A stretch of DNA of 64,000 bases from Silurus meridionalis. Lineage: Eukaryota; Chordata; Actinopteri; Siluriformes; Siluridae. Position numbers and translations under genes: made by a program. How positions within the stretch are numbered: position 1 is the first letter of the stretch; each line of letters opens with the position of its first letter. Below the pieces are notes generated by a model. That model searched no databases. It was not told where the DNA came from and saw nothing but the letters and a program-made list of their open reading frames with translations. Of this stretch, positions 12,501 through 24,200 are shown piece by piece. The stretch lies in assembly GCF_014805685.1 (NCBI RefSeq), contig NC_060892.1, forward strand, positions 5,878,490 to 5,942,489, in the 5' to 3' direction.

Positions 12501-15259
12501 AGCCTGAAGGATGACTGTTTTTTGTGTGTTTAAACAGACAAGGCCTTGGTGTGTGTTTCGGATTAAAGGAGATGTTATAGTTATGGAGGTGTTGCCTTTG
12601 TGTGTATCATTCCTTTATAAATAGGCGTAGCCTCTAAACGTGTCAGTACTACTGAAGGAGTCGTTTTTTATAAGTTTCATTTCCAGTGAAACAGATGTGG
12701 CCTTGGTGTGTGTATCAGTTTGATTAAGGAAGATGGGCCCTCTGTTTTTGTTAGTCCTAGATATGGAGGCATGGCCTTAGTGTGTATCAGTTCAACAAAA
12801 ATAGGCGTGGCCTCTGTGTGTTTCAATTTTTGTGTCCTTTATGTTTGAAATCAGGATGAAATTTATGTCTAAAGGCTGTGAGTCATTAGTACTACAGTGA
12901 GGGTATGATGCTTTCTGACGAGGCAGTGACACAACCCTGAAAAAAGAGAGAAATCTAGCAATAGTTCTTATAGTCTTTTTTTTATTGCTCACAGTTCAGT
13001 GCAGAAGAGCCGGTCAGATCTGACAACACGGAGTTCATAAAGGAGCCGAGCCTCAAAGACAAGATTCACTGCGTGGTGTTTGTAGTGGATGCGTCCAAAA
13101 TCAACAGCTATGCGAAAGGACTGAGCAGCACATTCCAGCAGCTCCGAGAAAAAATCAGCAGTCTGGGTGAGGCTCATTTTATATACCAGCTAGAGGTCGA
13201 CCGATTTTACAGATACCGCTAGATTGGGCTAGATTGGATCGTACTTGCCGTAAACCAGTTAAACAATCGATAGTTTTTAAAATGGATACTGAATTTAAAA
13301 AAAACATAACACTCTGTGTAAACTTGAACTGAACATTATTATGGACATAAAAAATTCAAAAGTACTGGATCATGAAACTGTGCTAAAGATAATAAATATG
13401 TTAATTAAGCAATATAATTACATAATTAATCATTTATAGAGCACACTCGGGTGTATCACGTGTAAAAACAAACAGCATGTGGCCTCAGTGCCTCTAGGGG
13501 CAGCTCTTGTAAAGACTGAAAAACAAACGGTATGGATTGTTCAAGCAATCGACTACCAGTGCCGATTAATCGGCAAAACCGATTAATCGATTGACCTCTA
13601 ATACCAGCAAATGTTTTAAAAAAATTCTAATGTTTTGATCAAATTGTAAATGCTTTTGTACATTCATTTAATCTAATTGTGTACAAGTGTCTGCTGTTTC
13701 CTACATTTTTAGTTGTTTATGTTCATGTTGATCAAAATATATTATACTGGTTTCACCTGAATAGTTTTAACCCCCAAAACATCTCAGCATCAGTTCATTG
13801 CATAAGTCATTGAATGCAAAATAGTTAAACCACTTCTCATTTAAAATTTCTATAAACTTTTTTTTTTTTTTTTTATGTTACAATGATGAATTGTGCAGAT
13901 GAATCTTGAATGTCACTAATGAAGGCGAGTGAACAGCATCAGATCAACCAATAATCAACTAGTTCTCTGAAATAGTTTAAAGGTGAATCTCATGAACTTT
14001 CAATTTGGTGAGCAAATACAGACGGAGCAAAACAAAGAATTACACTTTTCTGAAAATGGATGAACAACCAGGAAATGAACGAACAGTACAGTAAAGGTGT
14101 GAATCCTGCCCGGTTTCTTGCAATCAATATAAATCGAATATGCAATCAAATTAATAAATTTGTGCTGCTGAAATTCATAGATGCCAAACAGAAAGAAGTC
14201 AAATTTCGTGCATTTTTTTAGTCACTGTGATCCAGACCATAGTTTATCAAGAAATCCTAAAACTGTGCTCCATCATAGTGACAACATGCCTAAACATTTT
14301 GACTATTTTGTTTGCGAACAATGACAAAGGGACTTTTTATTCTGATAGAAATGAGATGTTCATTGACACAAATACTTGAGAGATGAACTACGGATTTTAA
14401 GAAAAGTACAGGCTTTTGCAAGAAATTCAATGTTTTGTGCTGTTTGTACAAATTGTTTTGAGAATTCACTTACTGGTTTGCAAATATTATGGATGATTAA
14501 AGAAATGCTCCAAAGCAGCTGAGAAGAAACTGTAATAATAACAAAGAATCCAGACTTCGAAGCAGCTTTACAGAATTTAAGAGTTATGGTGAACAATGTG
14601 TATTTATCCCTGATAAGCAAACCATGGTGATTGTGGCAAGGAGAAACAATGCTAGGAAGCTGGGGTCAGACATGATACATCACCCCTGGAGTACAGTAGG
14701 TTAAGGGCCCAAGAGTGGCACCTTGGCGATACCAGGGCTCCCACCCCAACCTTTCGATCATTAACCCAGAACCTTAACCACTGAGCTACCACTTCACCAG
14801 AAAGAGAAAAGGGAAAAAAGATCACTGAGGGAACAGCTATGTATAGCTTTTATAACAGAGTGATAATAAGAAGCATAAACATATCAGTTGCTGATCAGTT
14901 ACTTCAGGCAAAACACTGTGGTAAAAGTGAAATAAAGCATAAAGAGACATGCTTTATTAGGAAACTATCTTCAGGGAGGTAACTCCACTTTCCACATTAC
15001 ACCACCCTGCTGCTGCTTATTTACTTCTAAAACTGTGTGTTTCAGACTTACTTACAGTAAATTGTTATATACACATACTGTATATGTAAAAATATATTTA
15101 CGCAAACAGTAACTCTGTGTTTATTGCAGGTGTGCACCAGGTGGCACTGCTGACTCACGTGGATGAAGTGTGCACCCAGACGTCTCGAGACATCAGCCAG
15201 GTGTACAGGAGCTGCCAAGTTCAGCAGCTGGTATGTGCACAATCATACCATGTACATGG

Positions 15260-15309
<50 letters not shown>

Positions 15310-15546
15310 TTCGGTATATATATCAGCGTCCATGCTTTGTGCTGTAATGTTCAGATGGTGAAGGCCGGAGCGCTTCTTGGAATGGCCTTATCCTACATCG
15401 TACCTGTGAGAAACTACTCCTCCCAGCTGGATCTCGATGACAACATGGACATCTTACTGCTCAGTGCTGTCGATCACATCCTGCAGTACACTGATCTGTA
15501 CTTCCAGGACACTGCTGTGGAATATAAAGTTCAGCTAGAAATGTAG
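9433..15546 (+). CDS. ifi44l-like: Interferon-induced protein 44-like GTPase-fold protein
   Basis: IFI44 family proteins are interferon-induced cytoplasmic proteins with a dynamin/septin-like G domain. Predicted coding exons are 9433-9487, 10661-10771, 11344-about 11408, about 11498-11693, 12136-12291, 12995-13166, 15130-15230 and 15355-15546 (TAG). The P-loop GPVGAGKSS lies near 11579-11605. A switch-like CDIMGIGEGD lies in exon 5. SLKDKIHCVVFVVDAS is in exon 6, and LLTHVDE (G4-like) is in exon 7. TPWRSVNW before the G domain matches the family linker. Splice phases agree everywhere except the exon 3/4 junction, where the 3' end of exon 3 and the acceptor near 11497 are ambiguous. No TLDc domain is encoded, so this is a short fish form of roughly 350 residues. 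An ISRE precedes it. The ATG was chosen because its exon ends in a clean GT donor in the phase the next exon needs. Whether it corresponds to IFI44 or IFI44L is unresolved. Confidence 0.85.
9531..9644 (+). repeat. (ATT)n and (TTC)n microsatellites
   Basis: An (ATT)n run lies at 9531-9568 and a (TTC)n run at 9618-9644. Both are in the first intron of the ifi44-like gene. Confidence 0.95.
9697..9900 (-). mobile_element. RTE-type LINE fragment (reverse transcriptase C-terminal part)
   Basis: The minus-strand frame reads VYRTVVRPVMLYGLETVALS and then VAELKMLRFSLGVTTMDRIRN. These are characteristic of the RTE-clade reverse transcriptase C-terminal region found across fish. It is truncated on both sides. 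Pieces of what looks like the same family occur at 16032-16437, 21312-21492 and 45383-45560. Confidence 0.8.
9960..10520 (+). mobile_element. Degenerate Tc1/mariner transposon fragment
   Basis: The segment contains fish Tc1 transposon landmarks. A block around 10020-10100 matches the 5' part of the transposase region (PLYRRPHS-like, then SYQSKNQ). Around 10370-10430 lies GACTGTGTGGAACAAGATTC, which precedes the usual TCTGATGAAACCAAGATTGA block. Frameshifts and stops destroy the ORF. It lies in intron 1 of the ifi44-like gene. Confidence 0.75.
12530..12830 (+). repeat. Degenerate ~35-45 bp tandem repeat
   Basis: About six diverged units share a core like GGCGTGGCCTCTGTGTGT, TGTGGCCTTGGTGTGTG and ATGGCCTTAGTGTGTATCAG, each followed by TCAGT-like and AGGAG-like segments. 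The core resembles the cleaner 34-bp minisatellite at 38047-38480. It lies in intron 5 of the ifi44-like gene. Confidence 0.55.
13191..13600 (+). mobile_element. hAT-type MITE with perfect 8-bp target duplication
   Basis: Inverted termini TAGAGGTCGACCGATTTT and CGATTGACCTCTA bound a 410-bp non-coding element. It is flanked on both sides by ATACCAGC (13183-13190 and 13601-13608), an exact 8-bp duplication typical of hAT elements. It lies in intron 6 of the ifi44-like gene. A fragment of the same family is at 42200-42290. Confidence 0.85.
14030..14545. repeat. Dispersed repeat, copy B
   Basis: Direct-orientation partner of copy A at 1-625. Homologous blocks keep the same order with small indels. 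It lies inside intron 6 of the ifi44-like gene, about 550 bp upstream of exon 7. Confidence 0.55.
14546..14815 (-). mobile_element. Dispersed LINE-tail-like and SINE fragments
   Basis: A block at 14570-14660 (cleft version of a common fish repeat, TTATCCCTGATAAGCAAACC) is followed by a minus-strand tRNA-derived SINE-like piece at 14690-14810. The latter contains TTAACCACTGAGCTACCACT (A-box/D-arm-like region in reverse complement) and the GGGCCCAAGAGTGGCA block found in the SINEs at 35125, 48085 and 55205. Confidence 0.55.
15260..15308 (+). repeat. (TG)n microsatellite in a 124-bp intron
   Basis: About 24 TG units occupy more than a third of the last intron (15231-15354) of the ifi44-like gene. 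Confidence 0.97.
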
Positions 15547-15814
15547 AACCGATGCGCTGATACGCCGCTTATGTCTTGTTTTCTGATTTCTGGGGGGGTT
15601 TCGAAAGAGATAAGATTATCCAGTCAGTGGCAACTGCTACAATTTTGATCTTTTTTTTTCAGTAATTAATTTTGTGTAATGTACTTTTACAGTTTTTCTT
15701 TTGCTTTGGAGAATTCCTTCATATTATGCTTAATATTTGCAAAAAAAAAATTTTTCTAAAACAATTTGCTCAGTGAAATCCTTAGTTAATTTTTCAAAAG
15801 TAGGTATTTGTATC

Positions 15815-15820
15815 AATAAA
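15815..15820 (+). terminator. Polyadenylation signal of the ifi44-like gene
   Basis: AATAAA lies 269 bp after the TAG stop. It is the first canonical hexamer downstream on this strand. Confidence 0.6.
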
Positions 15821-16031
15821 AATCACAGCCATCAGAATGAAAAGTCCTTTTCTTATTGATCACAAACAAGATCGTCAAAATGTTTAGTCGTGTTGTCAGT
15901 GTGACTGTGTTCAATTTCATGTATTTCCTGATGTAAACTATAGTTTGCATTGCGATAATTGAAAAGGGACAAAGTTTAATTTCTTCTGAATTCCATTTAT
16001 TAATTTTAGCAGCACACACATATTTATTTGA

Positions 16032-16437
16032 TTACATATCTACCTTTCTTCTCTCCATCATATCAGCTACCTCTCTCCCTTCACCAGCCATAGTACCAAC
16101 ATTTAAAGTACCAACCCGAACCTCCACTCTCCTCCACTTCTCCTTTTCCTGCTGTCTTTGTGGTCTTCTTCCTCCTCTCCTTCTCCTACTTCGGCCAACA
16201 GTAGCCCAATTTCCACTGGTACCCTGTTGGCTAATGATGCCTGTGGTGGTCGTTGGTAACCAGGGCCTCGACCGATCCGGTGTGAAATTCTCTTTCGTGA
16301 TCCACATATTTGATTTGGCTCATGTTTTACGCTGGATGCCCTTCCTAACGCAACCCTCCCCATTTATCTGGGCTTGGGACCGGCACTAAGAGTGCACTGG
16401 CTTGTGCAGCCCTAATGGCTGGTTTAGAGAAGTTCAG
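16032..16437 (-). mobile_element. RTE-type LINE, 5' portion only
   Basis: In minus-strand orientation the copy begins with an untranslated leader (CCAGCCATTAGGGCTGCACA) at about 16437. It then runs into the start of the endonuclease frame, with RVEVRVGTLNVGTMAGEGRE and VADMMERRKVDM, and stops at 16032. LINEs normally lose the 5' end; this copy instead keeps the 5' end and lacks everything after the first part of the endonuclease. The leader is nearly identical to 21318-21430. Confidence 0.75.
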
Positions 16438-16799
16438 GGTTATGGGCCTATAAAAATTCAAATAAAAATTAAACTAGTCAATCCCACAGCAATCAGCCAA
16501 TCAGGATTGAGCGCTCGCTCTGTTCTAAACTTGTTTTGAGTGTGTTTGGTGGTATTTATTTAACACGAACATACAGTTTAGTGTCATTTCTGACTCCCTG
16601 GAAGAAACACCCAGTGTGTCTACATGGTTTGTGTACTTTGTCCGCCACTACACAGCAGTGACAGCTTGGTTGTGTCGGGATTTGAACTTGTGACTTTCTG
16701 ATTTACAAATTAGTTGCAATAAATGAGGTCAGTTTTAATAAATATATGTAGAGACGGTAAAAAGCAAGAAATATGTATATATACTTCATAAAGATATTT

Positions 16800-16871
16800 T
16801 GCGTTGGCCGGGAATCGAACCCGGGTCAACTGCTTGGAAGGCAGCTATGCTAACCACTATACCACCAACGC
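16800..16871 (-). tRNA. tRNA-Gly (anticodon TCC)
   Basis: The minus strand folds as an intact cloverleaf. The acceptor GCGTTGG pairs with CCAACGC and leaves discriminator A at 16800. The D-arm contains the A box (TGGTATAGTGG). The anticodon stem GCTGC/GCAGT has the loop CTTCCAA with anticodon TCC. The T-arm contains the B box GGTTCGATTCC. It is 72 nt with no intron. The first run of at least four T residues downstream on this strand is at 16763-16759 and would terminate RNA polymerase III. The gene is divergent from mfsd14a, about 350 bp away. Confidence 0.95.
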
Positions 16872-17040
16872 CTTGTGTTAGACCCCTCGCGGCTCACATC
16901 ATAAACCAAAGTAACAAATCTGATCGCACGCCCCCACATCGAATGATTTCCACGTCATCACGCACACCCACCCTAAATCGTGCGATTTCACGCCTAGACG
17001 TCATGGCGCACCGCTCGTGGGTTCGATATTTTTTTTCCTA

Positions 17041-17055
17041 GCCAAGATGGCGGCG
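17041..17055 (+). promoter_or_regulatory. YY1-type initiator-proximal motif for mfsd14a
   Basis: GCCAAGATGGCGGCGG matches the YY1 core AAGATGGCGGC often found just downstream of vertebrate TATA-less start sites. It lies about 170 bp before the mfsd14a ATG in a locally GC-richer patch. It is a candidate core promoter marker only. Confidence 0.5.
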
Positions 17056-17206
17056 GTGTGAGTGTGGAACTGAATGGGCGACGCGGATTGTAAAACTGTA
17101 CAAAAATTAATAAAAATAATGTACGCCTCGTTTTTAGGGGAGCCTCGTTTATTAACGTATTCCCGTTAAAATCCCGTCGAGACTCGATTTTTTCCAACCA
17201 ACTAGG

Positions 17207-17221
17207 ATGTTTATATCATGA
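17207..17221 (+). promoter_or_regulatory. Minimal uORF overlapping the mfsd14a start codon
   Basis: ATG TTT ATA TCA TGA encodes four residues. Its stop codon (17219-17221) overlaps the main ATG (17218-17220) as ATGA. If the transcript starts upstream, ribosomes could terminate and reinitiate at the overlapping start. The transcription start is not known from sequence alone. Confidence 0.45.
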
Positions 17222-17869
17222 CACAGAGCAAAAAGAAGAAACGGGTGAATCGCAGTCTGCTGCTGGCCAAGAAAATCATCATCAAGGATGGCGGAACGGT
17301 GAGTTCATTAAATAATATACAAATAAAACAATCTTTAGACACACAGGGTGCTGTGTTTTAATAATACATGTTTGGTTTCACTGTTAAAGAATGAGTACAG
17401 GTTGAAGAATGAATGCTGTCATCTTGAGTAAGTTAGTAATGGCAACTTCCTGTGGTTTGGCCAGGCAGCATCTTCCACCTGTACCTGAAATCCATTCAGA
17501 TAAACGATAAAATGTCACCTGGGGATGATTATTATATATTTTTGAATATACTGTCACCATAGTGATCATATTACTGTTATTACAGCTACTGGGTAGCAAA
17601 AAGTATTATTGCATTGCAAAATATTGCATTGCATCACACATTATCAGACGCTAAATATAAACGTGTTTGTGCCCTATTTAAAATAAGAGCATTTTAATGT
17701 TCAACACTCTTAAATACTCAAACCATCCTGTCCGACATCTACAACTATTTTCCCTCATTCTGATGAATATGAACTGCCCTGTATTTGTATGAGATTCTGT
17801 CATGTGCTGCTGCTGCTTCATGATTGGCTGATTGGAGAAGTTTAAGTACAGGTGTTTCTATTAAAGTGG

Positions 17870-17915
<46 letters not shown>

Positions 17916-18099
17916 TAAACAGTCAGTGACAGCTGTGCATTTCACACACAGGCTTTCATCGGTGTCCTACCTTAATCAGTCCACCTCTTAATACAATCAT
18001 TATGAAGCCACACCTATAGAAACCATCAGTATTATACAGAAAAATGAGCAGAGAGGAGTAAGGGCCTTGATCAAGGGCCCGACTGTCAAGCTTGGGAGT

Positions 18100-18144
<45 letters not shown>

Positions 18145-18230
18145 GCAGGCTGCAAGACAGACAGACAGACAGACAGATAGATAGATAGATAGACTGCAAG
18201 TCAGACAGACAGACAGACAGATAGACAGAA

Positions 18231-18290
<60 letters not shown>

Positions 18291-21200
18291 GCAGGCTGCA
18301 AGACAGACAGACAGATAGATAGACAGATAGATAGATAGGCTGCAAGTCAGACAGACGGACGAATGGATAGATGGATGGATGGAGAGCTGGATAGATAAAT
18401 AGATTGTATAGAAATTCTAATGAAATCGGACACTACTGGACACAGCTAATGTAAATGCTATGAACTGAAGAGACTAGAATATTGGGTATAATTTAATACG
18501 TATTCATGGACACAAATATATTAAACCGTAAATCAGTGAGTCTTCTAGAGTTTAGCAGAGAAGGCCTTGCTAACCCTGATGGCCCACCACTAAAAACAGT
18601 AATGTACAGTACATCAGTATCAGAACCAAAAAGGTTGGAACGTCATATTGTAATTTAATTTATTATAGATCCTGATATCACTATTTTCCACTGATGTAAA
18701 CAAGCACAGATATATTTTGTGATGTTCGGTACAGGTGCTGGTAAACTCGAGCGTGCCACTGATGCATGAATTGTGATGTTAAGCGTCATTTTTTTCATCA
18801 TCAACAACTTCCTGCTATTTGGCACCTACTGAAACTCAGCAGCATGAACTAGGACAGGAAAAAGAAATTTACTTGAAATGAAAGTGATGATGATGTGATC
18901 ATGAAATGAACATTTTCGGTTTTCAAGGCATTTTATTTTTTGGTTTTCATGATGGTGCAGCAAATACAGTAAAAACCAAAAAAGCGCTTAAAGTGTGTTA
19001 AGTGTTTTATTGCTTTTTTACCATAGCAACATTTTCATTGATGACCAGTTGGTACTTGTTGCATTGCAGCAGATATAAATAGCCTTTACATTACCATTCT
19101 CTCCCTCATTCACTCATTCATTCACTCATTCATTCACTGTTTCTTTACCACTTTAAATGAATAAGGCAACAGCAGCTTGTGTTACAGAGGTCCATAGTAC
19201 AGGAGAAAGCTGTGGTAATAGGTAACATTTGACTGGTTTGCAAAAGCAATACAGACGTTGTTGTTACTTAGTTGGTTGTAATGTTTTCCATTTAATACAG
19301 GGTTTTCACAGGGTCTTAAAAAGACTAAAATATCAAAATTTAACGATTTTAAATGTCTCAAATTCGATGTTGTTGGTCTTACGTAATATTGAACACGTCT
19401 TAATTTATTCTGATGTAGTAGTAGTTCTTTCATTCGCTAGTACAAATATAATTTATTATGACTACATATAAGAGCAGCATGTAACAGCCATTCAGTTTTC
19501 TGTTACTTACGTGACTCTCTTAGACGTAAAGCGGATTTTAGTTTAGCTATGGGAAATGCAGGTTTAACGATTCTCGGCTTGATAAAAAATATTTCAGAGT
19601 TTGGTTAAGGCCGTTTACTAACGTTTGTCTGTGTGTTTTTGATGTCGTGATATAGGTGTTAAGTTTCTTTCTTAGTGGTATAGAAAGTTTTAAATTTGAC
19701 TTTGTAAAACCCGCAGAAACCCTGTAGTAGCAACAAATGAAAGGATAACACTTTTGAAAAACAAAACTTAGTTGTAAATAGTTATTTTATAACCCCCCCC
19801 CCTTTATCTTATACTTGGTAATAATTTGAGTATAATTTATAAATAAAACACAGTAATTGTACATGTCATTATATGCAGTTTGAAATACGCTATACAATTT
19901 TACTGAAATGAGTTTAAAATAAAACATAAAGTAGAAAAAAAAATGTGAATGACGAGCCCTTCCTTTTTTTTTGCTTTACTACTGAAACAGAAAAGAGGAA
20001 AAACGTCTTTTGATTGTTTCTAAACATACAAAAGAGGAATATGACCGGGTTTTATTGGTTTAATTACACAGTCTAGTAACCAAAATCTCACAATTACTCA
20101 CAAGTAAGATGCCTTAAATAAAGTTCACAATATGACTTTCCAATCGGACATCGTATCCTTGAAGTGGATTTCATTGAGGTCTGTTCTTAGGAAGAAATGT
20201 CCAGAGATATGCAACATATTTACTGAATGCAGATCTACTAGAATGGGGTTGTTGTGAGGTTGTTCTGGGTTATTCTGGTAATGAGTATCCGAAGATCAGA
20301 GGTGGCAAAAGTGCACACATCCTTTATTCAAGTAGATACTCATGTTTTTAAAGACTCTGGTAAAAGTTTTTCCTCACATCATATTAATATTTTAGTATAA
20401 AAGAATTTTCTAAAAAGTTATTTAATGAATGTATCCAAGCTGAACATCCACCATATAGAACACAAGCAGAGAAAAGATGATGATAATCAGGTGATCAGGA
20501 ATGTCTCTGTTCTCACTCATGTTTACATCGCTGACTCCCTCTGTCTCATCCACGTTAACCCCAGACTTCTTGTTGCCTCCTGTCTTGCTCGGTGTTAGCT
20601 TTGTGGGCTAGCCAACGTCTGTGGTGCCAGAAAATGATACACGAATTGTAGATTAAAAAAGCCACACAATGACAAGAAATCGGTTAATGGGCTGAAAACG
20701 GTGCGCAATGAGAGGGAAAAATATTGTTCGTCGCCAAATTAGATTAAAACTAAAGTAATGAGTCCGTTTTAAAAATGTAAGAAGTAGAAAGTACGGATAT
20801 TTGTGTCAAAAATGTAATGAATGAAAGTAAAAAGTTGGCTGAAAAATAAATCGTAAAGTTAAGTACTAATACCAGATTACTCTAAGTACAGGAACCAAGT
20901 ATTTGCACTTTATTACTTCCCACCTCTGTCGAAGATTTTGTACATGATATTAAGTTGTAGGAAGATTACATATGCTGGACTTGTTTGCTGTCTCTCAGTT
21001 GTTGCTTCTGAATAGGATGTAGTGATCATATGATCTTTTCAGAGTGAAGCTCAGTTTCTCTCATGGCCAGTCTTCTATGTTTGGTTATTTAGTTGTGTTA
21101 TGTGTAATCGTGCTTGTATTGGTTCATGTCTGGCATTGCCGTAGAGTGCAGTAGTAGTGTAGTGTTGTTGGTTTGTCCAAACCAGACACTGATTTCTCAT

Positions 21201-24200
21201 ATGTTTTCGCATATATATTGTTGATCAGTTATTTTAGGGTCCCTGGTGGTCTAGTGGTTAGGATGCGGCACTCTCATCACTGTGGCCCGGGTTCGATTCC
21301 CGGTCAGGGAAACAACCCCAGCCATTAGGGTTACACAAGCCAGTGCACTCTTAATGCCGGCCCCAAGCGCAGATAGGTGGGGAGGGTTGCGTTAGGAAGG
21401 GCATCCAGCGTAAAAACATGTGCCAAATCAAACATGCGGATGATCCGCTGTGGCGACCCCTAACGGGAGAAGCCGAAAGAAATAACAAGATTGTTGATCA
21501 GTTATTTTACATCCGGTTTGTTCAAAAGTCCCACAAAATTCAAATAACTCCAACAATAAGCTGGCAAGACACTGTAAATGATCCCAAATTTTGCATCAAA
21601 AACATGCAACAACCATTTCATCCTATCGTTTTAATTTTCATTTCATAAGAGAATGAACACACTTGCGTTTCTGCGTTTACGCAAGTCTCCCGATGGACTT
21701 TTATCAGTCACTAAATTGTAGGAAAAGAGCCATAGGTTAAACCATGAAGTGTGAATGTTTCACAATAGCAGGAGAGAGATTGTATAAAAGATTATTTGTT
21801 TCAGCATGCTTATTTTATTCCATTTTTCGAATATTTCCCTGGATCCAAATCCGTCATTGGTTTATTTTTAATGGTGCTTTTGTCATGGACTCCAGCTGTT
21901 TTGTTGTTTGCACATTGTTTAATATTACTACAAGACAGAAAGTGATTAAAGATGTCTCTAAATCTGAATACAAAATATTAAAAAAATTATATTCTATTAT
22001 GATTTTTTGTTTGTTTTTTTAAACCTATACAGCATCTGTCAGACATCCTTATCTAAAGCAACTTGCAATTATGTTATTTATATAATTGAGCAGATGAGGT
22101 CTAAGGGATTTGGTCAAGGTCCTGGTCCTCAACTCTTAAACCTATTGTGCCTGTCAAACTTTGGAAACACAGTGTCTTTTGTTGTTCTTGAGAGACACAT
22201 GCATTGTCCTTTTGTTTATATGTAACAAATTTGGTCATTTAACAGTAATGTGACCAAACAAAATTATAAATGTAACAGATGTTCCACTTTATTTTCAATG
22301 AAAAATCCTCCTTTGGTATGAATATCAGTTTTATATACTCTTCACATCTGGGCGGTTTGTTTCTCCAAACTTTCAGCTGATATTCTTTACAATGCCTCTT
22401 GTGAAACTTGTCAAAGGAGTTCTTCACTAGTTGGAGATTTGTTTCTTTTGGTCCAGTTCATCCCAGGGCAGGGCAGGCCATTCCATGATAGATAACACTC
22501 CAGTCGACTGTTTGCTTTCTAAATAATGATTACAGAACTTTGACATATGCATCGTCTTGTCTTGTTGTATGGCGAAGCCGGTTCCAATAAGCCGCAGTCC
22601 AGAAGATGGAATTGCATAGTGTTGAAGTATGGAATGGTAGCGATGTTGGTTCCTTTAACCTAGAATAAAGTCTCCAACATTTTCTGCTCTAGATAAACCC
22701 CATACCATCTCCATATTTGATTGTGGGTGTGAGGCAGACTGCTAACATCTTCTCTTCTGCTCTCCGTCATACACAAGTTCTTCTATTAGAGCCAAAGAAT
22801 GTCAAACTTGGACTCATCTGTCTAGAGAACTGTCTAATTCTTGTGTAGAACATAAATGTGTCTCAAAAAAACACTAGGTTTCCAAGCTTTTGACAGACAC
22901 TGGTTTTTATGAAATGCTTTTTTTTGTTTCAAACACACGCCTGTAAATTCTTCACCGTGTCCCTGATAATGTCGTGTTGTCTCGTTGATAATTACAAGTT
23001 TCTGAGCGTCACTAATACTGAATCACCTCCCGAGCATTTACATTTGATTTCCTTCATTCTTTTTGTCTTGCAAAACTCTCACCTCCTGTATTTTATGCAG
23101 ACACATAAACAGAACTATACGCAGCTATAACAGAACTATAAGCAGCTATAACAGAACTATACGCAGCTATAACAGAACTATAAGCAGCTATAACAGAGCT
23201 ATATGCAGCTATAACAGAACTATTAGCAGCTATAACAGAGCTATATGCAGCTATAACAGAACAATAAGCAGCTATAACAGAGCTATATGCAGCTATAACA
23301 GAACTATAAGCAGCTATAACAGAGCTATATGCAGCTATAACACAGCTATACGCAGCTATAACAGAACTTTAAGCAGCTATAACAGAACTATTAGCAGCTA
23401 TAACAGAGCTATAAGCAGCTATAACAGAACTATTAGCAGCTATGACAGAGCTATTAGCAGCTATAACAGAACTAAACGCAGCTATGACAGAGCTATTAGC
23501 AGCTATAACAGAACTATAAGCAGCTATAACAGAACTATACGCAGCTATAACAGAACTATAAGTAGCTATAACAGAACTATAAGCAGCTATAACAGAACTA
23601 TAAGCAGCTATAACAGAACTATAAGCAGCTATAACAGAACTATACGCAGCTATGACAGAGCTATTAGCAGCTATAACAGAACTATAAGCAGCTATAACAG
23701 AACTATAAGCAGCTATAACAGAACTATAAGCAGCTATAACAGAACTATTAGCAGCTATGACAGAGCTATTAGCAGCTATGACAGAGCTATTAGCAGCTAT
23801 AACAGAACTAAACGCAGCTATGACAGAACTATTAGCAGCTATAACAGAGCTATAAGCAGCTATAACAGAACTATTAGCAGCTATGACAGAGCTATTAGCA
23901 GCTATAACAGAACTAAACGCAGCTATGACAGAGCTATTAGCAGCTATAACAGAACTATAAGCAGCTATGACAGAACTATACGCAGCTATAACAGAACTAT
24001 AAGTAGCTATAACAGAACTATAAGCAGCTATAACAGAACTATAAGCAGCTATAACAGAACTATAAGCAGCTATAACAGAACTATAAGCTATAACAGAACT
24101 ATAAGCAGCTATAACAGAACTATACGCAGCTATGACAGAGCTATTAGCAGCTATAACAGAACTATAAGCAGCTATAACAGAACTATTAGCAGCTATAACA

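Noticed and set aside
17956..18345. Membrane-like [11 protein letters not shown] protein on the minus strand
   Set aside because: Direct translation of the GATA/GACA microsatellite.
21240..21311. Confident functional tRNA-Glu gene
   Set aside because: Two mismatches in the anticodon stem and direct fusion to RTE sequence make a pseudogene or SINE head more likely; it was kept only as tRNA-like.
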